Program-made: the position numbers and the translations under genes
Source of the DNA: Pelodera strongyloides
Lineage: Eukaryota > Nematoda > Chromadorea > Rhabditida > Rhabditidae
Assembly: GCA_036852015.1 (NCBI GenBank)
Contig: JAANDG010000443.1
Coordinates: forward strand, 60,209-124,208
DNA: 64,000 nt
Direction of reading: 5' to 3'
The notes under the pieces: model-generated
Database searches by the model: none
Seen by the model: only the letters and a program-made list of their open reading frames with translations
Told to the model about the DNA's origin: nothing
Part shown: piece by piece, positions 7,941-17,260 of the stretch
How positions within the stretch are numbered: position 1 is the first letter of the stretch
How the letters are laid out: each line of letters starts with the position of its first letter

Positions 7941-10100
7941 ATGCGAGGAGTACATGTTCTTCCACTCGTATATGACATTTTCATAACATTCAATGTAGTA
8001 TCAGGTACGAAGTAGCTTTGTATGTATTCTCGTTATAAGCTAATTGATATAAGCTCAAGGACTATATTTTTTATTGTTAAAGGAGGAGGCTCACGAGAAT
8101 GAAGTGCTCAAATGGTTTCCTTTTATCGAAATATGATGGTATTAATTTCGAAAAACTTACTTTACAAAGCAAAGGCTTTTAATTGGAAGGAGTAAATCAA
8201 TATAAGACTAAGAAGTCTGTAAAAAGTTTGGATCGTAGTAAATAGTTGATTTCCTTAGTGGGCATTCAAATTTTTTGCCGGCTTGCAAAATGACTTGTAA
8301 ATTTGCATGGAAATCAACTACTTACTACGATCCAAAATTTTTATAGACTTCACAGTTTTATATTGATTTACTCTTTCCAAGCAAAAGCTTTTGCTTTGTA
8401 AATTATGTCGCTCGGAACATAATACCATCGTCTGTCGATAAAAGGAAACCAGTTGAGCTCTTCATTCTCGTGAGCCTCCTCCTTTAAGCCTCTGCAGTAC
8501 AATGGCTTAATTCGTTCCAAAAATAAATACTAGTAATAATTCGCAAAGTTAGGTATGCGGTGCCCTAACTTGGAATAATATTACTGCTTTTATAGAAGAA
8601 TTGATATTGTCGATAATGAATAGCGAGATTCTACTGATAAACATAACTTATTGTTTTAGCATGCGGTTACGGATATGGGTACGGTCCTCCAGGAAGACCT
8701 GTTCCCAGGCCTGCTCCAGTATTTGTTCCCAGACCAGCACCAAGATTTATTCCAAGACCGATTCAAAGACCTGTATTTGTTCCAAGGCCTGTTCAAAGAC
8801 CTGCTCCAATATTTGTTCCAAGGCCATGTCACGGCGGATATGGGCAGATGCGACCTGCTCCTAGACCTGTTCCAAGACCTATACAACGACCTATTCAAAG
8901 GCCAGTTCCCAGACCTATTCCAAGACCTATGCAACGACCTATTCAAAGACCTATACAACGACCTATTCAAAGACCTATACAACGACCTATTCAAAGACCT
9001 ATACAACGACCTATTCAAAGACCTATACAACGACCTATTCCAAGAGCAATTCCAAGACCAATTCAAAGACCAATTCAAAGACCAGTTCTCAGACCTTTTC
9101 CAAGGCCAATTCCAAGACCAATTCAAAGACCAATTCAAAGACCAATTCAAAGACCAGTTCCCCGACCTATTCCAAGACCTATTCCAAGACCAGAAAGACC
9201 AATTCAAAGACCAATTCAAAGACCAATTCAAAGACCAGTTCCCAGACCTATTCCAAGACCAATTCCAAGACCAATTCAAAGACCAATTCAAAGACCAATT
9301 CCAAGACCAATTCCAAGACCAATTCAAAGACCAATTCAAAGACCAATTCAAAGACCAGTTCCCCGACCTATTCCAAGACCTATACAACGACCTATTCCAA
9401 GGCCAATTCCAAGACCAATTCAAAGACCAATTCCCAGACCTATTCCAAGACCTATACAACGACCTATTCCAAGACCCATTCCAAGACCTGTCCCACAGGT
9501 TCCAAGACCTGTACAAGTACCATGTCATGGCGGGTATGGGCCACCGAGACAACCTGCTCCAAGACCTGTTCAGGTAGTTGTACCAAGGCCATGTCATGGT
9601 GGGCACGGAGCATCGATATATCCTGCTCCAAGAACTGTACCAGTATATATATACCAAAACCTGCACCAAGGCCTGTTCCAATATTAGTTCCAGCAACTAC
9701 GACAACCACCACGCCAACCACAACAACCACGACTACCACGACACCAACTACGACCACGACTACTACGACAACCACTGCAACCACAACTACAACCACAACT
9801 ACCACTACAACCACGACAACAACCACAACAACCACAACTACAACCACAACAACCACGACAACCACAACAAACACGACAACAAAGTTTTCTGCAACTGTCT
9901 CGACAACACCACCAACCACAAATATCACAGCGTGCAAAGCTGCGATCTTGGAAAGTCTTGAACATTGCCCTTATTTCGCCTACCTTGTTCACCTCAACGG
10001 TATGCCATATTGTACGTATATTTTCTACGGATCAACCACCGACGTGACGAAGACATTAGACGAGTTCTACACATCCGGATGTAAATTGTATGTTCAGTAG
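7941..10100 (+). CDS. Pro/Arg-repeat protein with Cys domain, frame broken (cassette 2)
   Basis: Paralogue of the gene at 2123. Exon 1 is 7941-8004 (64 bases, as in copy 1; MRGVHVLPLVYDIF, a weaker signal peptide). Exon 2 starts at 8660 in phase 1 with ACGYGYGYGPPGRP, followed by roughly 220 residues of (I/V)(P/Q)RP tetrapeptides, interrupted by CHGGYG and CHGGHG motifs. A Thr tract and the conserved Cys domain (ILESLEHCPYFAYLV, YCTYIFYG, DEFYTSGCKL) follow, ending at 10100. The Pro/Arg frame and the Thr/Cys-domain frame are not the same: the switch falls in a (TA)n run at 9644-9652, where one TA unit too many puts the first frame on a stop at 9687. It is either a real frameshift or a base error. 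Intron 1 holds a complete foldback element (8077-8487). Function unknown. Confidence 0.6.
8077..8487. mobile_element. TTAA foldback element family C, complete
   Basis: 411 bp bounded by TTAA, with inverted ends TTAAAGGAGGAGGCTCACG and cgtgagcctcctcctttaa and long arms that pair throughout. It lies inside intron 1 of the cassette 2 upstream gene. A truncated relative lies at 615-973. Confidence 0.85.
8849..9510 (+). repeat. 12-bp-based coding repeat (Pro/Arg array)
   Basis: Tandem array built from 12-base units such as agaccaattcaa and agacctattcca, encoding RPIQ, RPIP, RPVP. Higher-order blocks are also repeated. As the unit is a multiple of three, all frames stay open on both strands; the long overlapping open frames on the minus strand and in other plus frames are by-products. 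Confidence 0.9.
9690..9892 (+). repeat. Thr-coding (ACN)n tract
   Basis: About 200 bases of caacca/cgacta/caacta triplets encoding an almost pure Thr run (over 55 Thr with a few Pro, Ala and Asn). Copy 1 has only about a dozen Thr at the same place. Confidence 0.85.
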
Positions 10101-10158
10101 TATTTATCGTTGCAATGCTCATCTATACTTCCAAATTTAGTAAAAGATGCTTTGTAAC

Positions 10159-10171
10159 TATACCTTTTCAG
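10159..10171 (+). promoter_or_regulatory. Splice acceptor between the two frames of cassette 2
   Basis: The pyrimidine-rich acceptor actataccttttcag lies about 70 bases after the stop of the upstream frame and about 70 bases before the lectin frame. This spacing and sequence resemble a trans-splice acceptor inside a nematode operon. No spliced-leader gene was seen in the window, so this is inference. Confidence 0.35.
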
Positions 10172-10238
10172 GGCATATTATTAATGGCGCGCCGAAAATA
10201 CGTGTCTCACGGTTAGAGTAAAGAAATAGATCAAAAAG

Positions 10239-13200
10239 TTGGACGAACCAAATAAAAAAACCACCTTTAGCTATGAAGAACTGAATTCCACAAGCCTCAC
10301 ATCTGTGTCTGACAGCAGAGAAGGAAAGGTACTACTTAATTTTTCCTACTGCCAATTTTTTCTATCTTGACTTCGTGTTTGCGAACGCATTAGCAATATC
10401 AGGTGTTACAGATAGATCTACATAGAACACATGAGAGAATAACCAGCAAATGAGGAAGATGTTTGTTTCAGATACTACAGACTGCTGCAAACGAGGCGTT
10501 CTGCTTTGTAAGTTATCCTAAACCTTGGTATTTGCGGCAATATGAATCATTAAAATCTCACTCACATGTGCTATTTCACCGAAACTGTCATTTTGTCAAT
10601 AGGCAACACGGCCAACACGTTAAATTTTTACTTCCTGTATGGAGAATAAAATTCCTGCTAAAGTAGCTCAACTTTAAAGGGACTGTCAAGCCGGTTTTGC
10701 ATGTTGGGCTAAAAAAAAGCTTGCGTTTTGAAGGTAAGGAAAGTAAAAAAAAACTTTAATGCAGGAAGAAAAACATTTTCAAACCCCTCTCCAAAAAACT
10801 CCTTCAGTATGGGATTCGAGTCTTGTGGACAGAGCTAAGCCAAATCGCTGTCCACGGGACGGTTTGAATTACCGGCTCGCCGCAACGCACCCGTTTGCGT
10901 GCGTAGCGGCGGGTTTTGTTCACTTCACATGTTCATTATCTTCCAATGAAAAGAATAATGTGCACGACAAACACATTTACGACGTGTTTATTCGACAACC
11001 GTCATTGTTGGCCTCCTTGAGTGGTAGTAAAAATACTACATGCTTCAGTCGCAAGTACCATCGTGCAAGATGAACGCTACACATTTAGATATCGGCTGCC
11101 GAGTTGAACGAACGAATTCGGAATACTGCATGTGAGAACAATGAAACGACATCAAATGCGAGGTAGCCTACAATCTATTTTTAAAAACTTCAGCCGTGAA
11201 AACACAATGATTTACTTTTGGCGCCGGGTCGGTAATCTCTGTGCACGATTATTGTTAATTAAAAAAGAACCTTGAAAATATAAAGCTTACTGAGGTGTGA
11301 AATGATGTGTTTTAATTAGCTGACAGAGAACTTTTTCAACTAATTCAGCTTGCCCATTCCTATTGATGACGGTTCGCAAACATGTGGTCCTTGCAAGTGT
11401 ACGACTATTTGCAACTGCGGAGCACGGACAACTGCAGCTTATCCGTATCCTACAGAGATCCCTGATGGACAAATTACAACTGAGAACATCCAAAACACTA
11501 CTTTAAGCCCCGTTGGAACTACTACTAATAGGGGAGCTACTACTTCAAGCACACATGGTCAGAGTTCTACTGAACCACCTGAAAGTTCCCATTCAACAAA
11601 CCAGAGCACAACGAAGTACACAGGCCCATTCGCACTTAGTACCACGCTGGGACCGTTAGTGCCCATCGCCACAACAAATGGAAGCTCTGATCAATTGACC
11701 GTGGAACCTAGAATGGCGACAACTGAGGAGCCAATTCCTACTTTTGAGGCTCCAACATTGCGTGTTCATTGTCCAGAAGGATGGACCGGTAGGGAGAGAA
11801 CACAATCCTGTTATAAGGTACGTTCCTTAATTACTACTTAAAAATCGATGTCCTTACGGGTGTTATATACAGATGACATATTACATTATGCCATATGCTC
11901 TGCCTACAAAAAGAAGAAGTGCGCATCCGGTACTGGTAGTTTTTTTTAAACTGGAGTTTGACTGTTTGAGGTAGACAGGGGTCAAAGCGACTCACCTGGC
12001 GCGCGAGCCGGCTCGCCGAAGCGCGACTCACGGGTTGAGCCGGCTCGCCTGTGACCCGCCTTGCGGCTCGGGAGGTGAGTCGACTCACCCCGGACCCGCA
12101 CTTGCGACTCGCGAGTCGAGCAAGCTCCTGCTAATTTATATAATTTCGAAAAAATGATTAAATTCAACAAACTATTTGCAAAAAACAATTGAACTGTAAA
12201 AATGTAAGCGTCTAAACTGGAATTGTTGGCTTTCAGCTACTTATAAAGCAGTCTTCATAAAAGCTGCATAGTGGTGGAAAGCTATAGATGGCTAATAAAA
12301 ATAGATAGTAACCAGAAACGTAAATTGTAAAGAGAAGAACCTATTATGGTTACGAATTAAAAGAAAAAAATCACTAAATAATCAATAAAAATGGCCGTGT
12401 ATAATATGTAGTAAACGCTCAGTATTTCCAAATTCCGCTCTCCTTATGACGATTTCGTACATAGTAACTTTTGTTCTTTACAAAAATGATATTTTTCTTA
12501 TATTTTGCTGATTAAGTAACGAAAAATACTATAATTTATAGTAAGTTGAGTCGCGAGTCGTTTTATTTTGAACACGGCTCACGGGTTGAGTCGCGAGTCG
12601 TTTTATTTTGGGCGCGACTCGCGGCTCAACCCGTAACCGCTCTCTGTTAGAAAGGTGACTCGGCTCGTCAACAAGCGACTCGCGAGCCGGCTCGCAAAAT
12701 GAGTCGCGTTGACCCCACTCTAGTTTGAGGTATAGCTGTTTCGTGTACTTATTCCCTGACACCTTTCCTGCTTCGCTTCCTGTATTTCCATCTAATGACG
12801 ATAAAAGCACATGTAAATATAATATTTGCAGATAATTCGCAATGTAAGTGCAGTTGAAGGCGAGCGGAGATGTCAGCAATTCGGCGCGCATTTGGCGTCG
12901 ATAGAATCAGAAGAGGAGAATGACTTCATCGCAGGCAAGATCGTTACTTTCAAATGCGACTGTAAAACCCAGATTATTGCACGGGAAGTGTTAACAATTG
13001 TACTGGGACAACAAAAATATATATAAATCAACAAAAAAAGCAGTCTAGAAAGAAAGGTAATATACCGAATGAAAGCTCTGCGACTAAAAGAGGTTATTCA
13101 ACAATGAAGAAAACACGTGTTCAAGATAGCTGAATAATGCGTTACAGCTTACTCAATGGTCGGTCCCATTACGCCACCTATGAAAGTATTCGACTACCAC

Positions 13201-13759
13201 AACTATCCTGTTATCGGTCTTATGAGAGGCAAGAATGGTTGGTTCTGGATCGATGGAAAGAATGTCACCTTCACCAACTGGCATCACAACGAACCGAATA
13301 ACAATTTGGGCACAGAGTCCTGCACACAGGTTTGAGATTTCTGAAGAAAAAATATAACTACAGTTCACGTGTGACCTGAAGGCAATAAGTGTATTGGAGA
13401 CAAATATGCTATAGTAATGCTGTGTGTTTTTCTTTAAAAAAAAGTGTTGGATATAACATGGATTCACCCAACTATGAACCTTCTCATTTGTCTACGTGTA
13501 AAAAACGCACACATACGTTGCAAAACGTACACATTCGCTTCGAAATTTAGACATTGGGCACCTGCTCGTTTATAAAGTTTATAAGCGTTTATAAAAACAC
13601 CGATTTTTCATCCGGATTTGCCAAAAAAAATGAATAAACTTACAGATATACGCCGACCACGACGTAAAGCATCGTTGGAACGATCAGGACTGCAACTTGG
13701 TCTACCGAGCTGCCATATGTAAAAAACCGGGAAAGCGGTACATTGAGAAAAGAGTATAG
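10239..13759 (+). CDS. C-type lectin (cassette 2)
   Basis: Paralogue of the lectin at 3293-6233 with matching exons: about 10239-10329, 10472-10507, 11089-11162, 11349-11817, 12832-12934, 13148-13329, 13646-13759; about 355 residues. It has the same Cys cluster (CGPCKCTTICNCGAR) but a non-repetitive Ser/Thr linker. The lectin domain again shows CPEGWTGRER, NWHHNEPNNN and RWNDQDCN, so calcium-dependent mannose-type binding is predicted. The first exon aligns with copy 1 from its ATG, but here the codon is TTG (TTGGACGAACC versus ATGGATTTAG), with a stop just upstream in frame; this start is lost unless TTG is used or the exon is bypassed. The fifth exon ends in a GC donor (CAG|GCAAGA) where copy 1 has GT. 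A hAT-like element lies in the intron 11818-12831. Confidence 0.75.
10674..10815. mobile_element. Left part of TTAA foldback element family E
   Basis: TTAAAGGGACTGTCAAGCC and the following sequence up to about aaacccctccaaaa match the left part of the complete element at 23838-24285. The rest is not recognisable. It lies in the lectin intron 10508-11088. Confidence 0.55.
11972..12722. mobile_element. Non-autonomous hAT-like element
   Basis: A 751-bp element flanked by the exact 8-base duplication GTTTGAGG (11964-11971 and 12723-12730). Its inverted ends are TAGACAGGGGTCAAAGCG and, at the right, the inverse of TAGAGTGGGGTCAACGCG. An 8-bp target duplication with ends of type YARNG is the signature of the hAT superfamily. 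The inside holds GC-rich arms made of repeated gactcgcgagtcg/gagccggctcg motifs and an AT-rich centre with no transposase frame. Confidence 0.8.
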
Positions 13760-14024
13760 CTGAGGGGAAGGAAGCAAATCACAACAAATATTATCCGTTA
13801 CACATATAAAAAAATAACTTACTATTATATTTGCCTAACTATTAAATTAACAAACTATGTTGCTGTCAAGACATCAACGGTGGGAGCTTGGAACCCAATT
13901 AATGAATAACAAAATGGAATATGGATAAGAACATCGTCTTTACTGCAAATGATGCAGAGCTCACGAAAAGGGACACAATAAAAACTCGTCATAAAACTTT
14001 ATTGGTGATGTGCAAAGTCCTGGA
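13760..14024. other. Convergent 3' ends
   Basis: Short spacer between the end of the cassette 2 lectin on the plus strand and the 3' end of the pseudogene on the minus strand. AATAAA near 13976 can serve the lectin message. Nothing else seen. Confidence 0.4.
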
Positions 14025-14382
14025 TTAAAGACCGTACTCCTTTTGCATTGGGTACCTTCTGCATTCAAGGACGGCATCGACTATTTCGCAAATCGATAAT
14101 TCTTTTCGTGAATCGTTGTAGCCAATCGTTGATGTATTATGAATAACCATCTCAATATGGTAACCAACCAGTGTCCGTAACTCCTTCGAAGAATTGTGCT
14201 GTAAGCCTGTAATCGACAAATTGTTATTACAATGTACAATGTACATACTCATAATGTTTAGTAAAATAAATACATAACATAACATAATTAAACCGATAAC
14301 AATAAGTTAAGTAAGTAACAGTGACAAGTGACATTAGCTAAAAAAAAAAAGATACCACTCAGACTATTTAAAATTTAAAGGC

Positions 14383-14700
14383 ACAGGCCCACGAAAAAAA
14401 AGTTTTCTCGTCTATAAATCTCTAGGACTGCTCAACTGTGGCTGTGAAAACCGTTTTGCTTAATATGCAAAATTGGGGAAGATATTCGCGAAACAAGATC
14501 CTCAGAAATGTGCCGCAGTTGAGCTTGAAAATTCATTTCTGAGCCTCAAAATACAGTGCGTTGCTTATCTTTAATCAATGTTAACCGAGTTGTTTTGGTT
14601 TTCATCCGGTGCACGTCCAGCAACCCGTGTTTGGCTATTTTTGGGTCCTGAGTACGGTAACTAGCTGTGGATCCTCCTTCGCGAATATCTAAAAGGTCAT
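14383..14700. repeat. Dispersed repeat family G, copy 1
   Basis: Shares with 15955-16326 the blocks gtgaaaaccgttttgct, gaagatattcgcgaaa, ccggtgcacgtccag and tcgcgaatatct. It sits next to exon 8 of the P3 pseudogene and its edge coincides with the lost donor site, so its insertion probably broke that exon boundary. Confidence 0.6.
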
Positions 14701-14903
14701 TTTGATATTCAACTGCTTCTTGAGTTATTTGGAATTCTCCATCATGAATGCCGGCAACTTGTCGGTAAATCCTTCCGTCAATCACGTACAAAAGATTGCC
14801 TGTAGAGAAGATTGGGTCCTAAACAATGTCATTATAGAGTCTAGTTGACGTGGCTTATTAGACCTTTTCAACTTTTCTGGTTCAAGAAAGTTAGTTCAAA
14901 AAA

Positions 14904-14906
<3 letters not shown>

Positions 14907-14957
<51 letters not shown>

Positions 14958-15015
14958 TGTGTGTGTTGTGTGTGTGTGTGTTGAGTGTGTGTGTATACGT
15001 GTGTGCATGTGAGTG
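14907..15015. repeat. (TG)n microsatellite
   Basis: Long TG run with occasional interruptions, in the intron after exon 7 of P3. The corresponding intron of the copy at 17261-20801 also holds a TG tract (18330-18450), so the microsatellite predates the duplication. Confidence 0.9.
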
Positions 15016-15149
15016 TATATACCTTCACTCCTGGAACTGGGTTTTTGAACTTTACGAATTGAGGATTTGGTGACGCCCAAGGAATATCCAACTGGGCAGA
15101 ATCGCCCTCGTCTACTTCCAAAAATAATGGGTAATCGAGGCGACATAGG

Positions 15150-15312
15150 TTTTTTTTTTAACGAATCGGGGCAATATCGGACCTTGTTCCCAATTTAGCC
15201 CCGATTATTTGTGACCGGGGCAAAATTGGGACGTGGGCGGGCTTTTTTTTTTAAGAATCGGGGCTAAATCGGGGTTTTTGAAAATAATCGGGGCGAAATC
15301 GGGGTTTTCGCT
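15150..15312. repeat. Short-unit aatcgggg array, copy 1
   Basis: Irregular tandem repeats of aatcgggg(c/t)naaatcgggg separated by T-runs. A longer version lies at 21205-21478 in the equivalent spacer. Confidence 0.75.
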
Positions 15313-15440
15313 TTCCTGTGGTGTCAATTGTTTCCTTCCTAGAGAAGGGATCGTAAGACACTGCAACTCCCAAGAAAAAAATATAACCTATTACTTTGAA
15401 ATAGATAAAATATTAAACAAAAAAAAGAGATGCGACCTAC

Positions 15441-15823
15441 CACACCGTTCATGCCTCTAGGACCAGCAAACAGTCCATGGTTATCTGAAGAGCTACATGT
15501 GTCAGACCCTTCCTCCGTCACTTCGTCTTGCAGCGTTGTAAACAAATGTAGTTCAAGCTCATTTGCTTCCACCATTTGAGCTAAATTTTTAACCTAAGTC
15601 AAGTAAAAATATTAACAATAGAAAACAGCTTGCGCACTTTTACGAATCATTTAAACAGCTCACGCATGGATTTTGCAAATAAATGGCTCAGATTTTACGT
15701 GCAACAATATTGATCTTAAAACGTTTTCATTGAGTTCTATAAGGCAGAGGACTAAAAGTATAAGAGCATACACGATACAATGCTTACCAAATATTTAATA
15801 AAGGGTTTTCCTGTCGTAGCCAT
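15441..15823 (-). CDS. Exon pair of an unrecognised gene in the spacer, copy 1
   Basis: On the minus strand, 15788-15823 reads MATTGKPFIKYL and ends at a GTAAGC donor. 15441-15593 (51 codons) follows an AG acceptor and reads VKNLAQMVEANELELHL, then TLQDEVTEEGSD and LFAGPRGMNGV, ending at a GTAGGT donor. Both phases agree. The pair is duplicated at 21615-21977, where the first exon carries 14 extra bases. Whether these exons are the 5' end of the adjacent membrane-protein copy or a separate gene cannot be decided from the sequence. No family recognised. Confidence 0.35.
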
Positions 15824-15954
15824 TTTTATAGCATCTTTCTTAGTCTAAACGTTTATCATATTTTTGTACCGCACTCTTATCAACCAAAAAATCGTCGTCA
15901 TCAGTATGGAATAAAACTGGCAAGACGCAAAAAAGTTTTCCTCAATTTTTCTGA

Positions 15955-16326
15955 GATAAATCTCCCAGACTCCTCAAACATGGTTGTGAAAACCGTTTTG
16001 CTCACTATGCAAAATTGGGAAAGATATTCGCGAAAGAACATGAGAAGCAGAAGTGTAAATCAATCTGAGCTTAAAATGCGCTTCTAAGCCTAAAATACAA
16101 TGTGTGGCATAGTAACATGCTTCTTGTTATTGATTTAATTAATGTTAAAATACTTGTTTTGCTTGTTTTGTGAACCCGGTGCACGTCCAGAAACCCGTTT
16201 GTAGCTATTTTTTGGGTGCTGAGTACAGCACATTTCTGAGGATCTTTTTTTTCGCGAATATCTTCCCAAATTTTTGCACCCGTGTTTCAGTCAGCTGGGA
16301 GATTTATCTCAGAAAAATTAGGGAAA
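15955..16326. mobile_element. Repeat family G, copy 2 (foldback insertion in spacer)
   Basis: Ends tctgagataaatctccc and the inverse gggagatttatctcagaaaa enclose the element. The equivalent spacer at 22040-22110 lacks it, so it inserted after the spacer duplicated. Confidence 0.65.
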
Positions 16327-16329
16327 ATA

Positions 16330-17260
16330 TTTCATAAGTGGGCCCGAGCCTTTAATTGGGTTACGAATATCACCAGAGAAATCAATCACAATATATGCAC
16401 CATGCACCAAAAGGAAAAAAGAAGGTAAAGCAAAATTTGTAATGTATTTTGGGATCTGAACTGGACGAATACGTGCACCGCCAGTGTAAGTTAACAAAGA
16501 CACAACTGGCAAAGATAATGGATAATGAATAAAAAAATTAGAAGGAAAATAGTTTATATGACCAGGGTTTGGGAATGAAACACACATACAAGAAAAAAGG
16601 CTTCACACGTGACATGTCTCTGCGAGAATGCGATCGATATTTAATCGATGCACGTGAGGAAGACAAAAGAAATAGCTGCTGCGATGAGCGAGCGTCTAAC
16701 AATGAGAGTCAACTACGTCCGGGAATCTAGCAATAAAAACCAAGTGTGCAAATTAGTAACATTTGGCCGAACTACAAATTATATTACTAGCTAGTCATGG
16801 TGACTTATAAAAACAGGGAAATGGGCCAAACCACATCCCACTCTGTAACAAGCTGTGTGAGGAAATTGGTCTGCTTAGAATATGTGAATGTGAGTAAGTT
16901 TGTGACGTGATATGAAATCTCTGTAGCTCTACAACGTGAACGCTTATGTCGGAACAGACAATAAGCAAAATTTATTTGTACGCAAACTTTCAAAATATAC
17001 AAACAAAGCACACATGTGATATTAAAATGAAAAATGTTTTCAGAAATGATTCGGGTAAACCCTAGAACATTAGCTTGATTTATTTTCTCACGTCCGAACA
17101 TGAGTATAACATTGCATTGGGCTTCGAGCTAATTAAAAAAAATGTAAACCGCATATACGATACTTCCAACAACTCTTAACTGAAGGCAATTCAACATCGA
17201 TGTACCGACTTACGTACATTTTTATCGACCTCTTTTCTGGTAAAGCAAATACAAAAAAAA
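16330..17260. repeat. Duplicated spacer segment, copy 1
   Basis: Base-for-base similar to 22085-22186 joined to 24390-25210, including the runs cgatgcacgtgaggaagac, gcgatgagcgagcgtc and caacatcgatgtaccgac. Together with the flanking exons this shows tandem duplication of gene plus spacer. The two copies now differ by the nested insertions at 22187-24389. Confidence 0.8.

Larger units (their letters stand above)
14025..15133 (-). pseudogene. Truncated copy P3 of the type II membrane protein family
   Basis: Only 3' exons remain: exon 7 remnant 15023-15133 (EVDEGDSAQLDIPWAS), exon 8 remnant about 14705-14818 (YVIDGRIYRQVAG) and exon 10 14025-14206 (SICEIVDAVLECRRYPMQ). Lesions are clear by comparison with the copies at 17261 and 25211: exon 7 is cut off after the codons for YPLFLEVDEG and joined to foreign (aatcgggg)-type sequence; exon 8 has an internal 6-base loss and its donor GT is replaced; exon 9 is absent; exon 10 carries a 4-base tandem duplication (TGGT on the coding strand, around 14162-14169) that shifts the frame. 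Confidence 0.8.

Noticed and set aside
8656..9937. 346- and 157-codon minus-strand frames and a 300-codon plus frame over the Pro/Arg and Thr arrays
   Set aside because: By-products of 12-base and 3-base repeats; they lack starts, splice context and conserved domains.
14868..15146. His/Thr-rich frames over TG and CA microsatellites (also 18293-18585 and 39342-39620)
   Set aside because: Dinucleotide repeats read in any frame; only the short exon 7 part at their edge is real.
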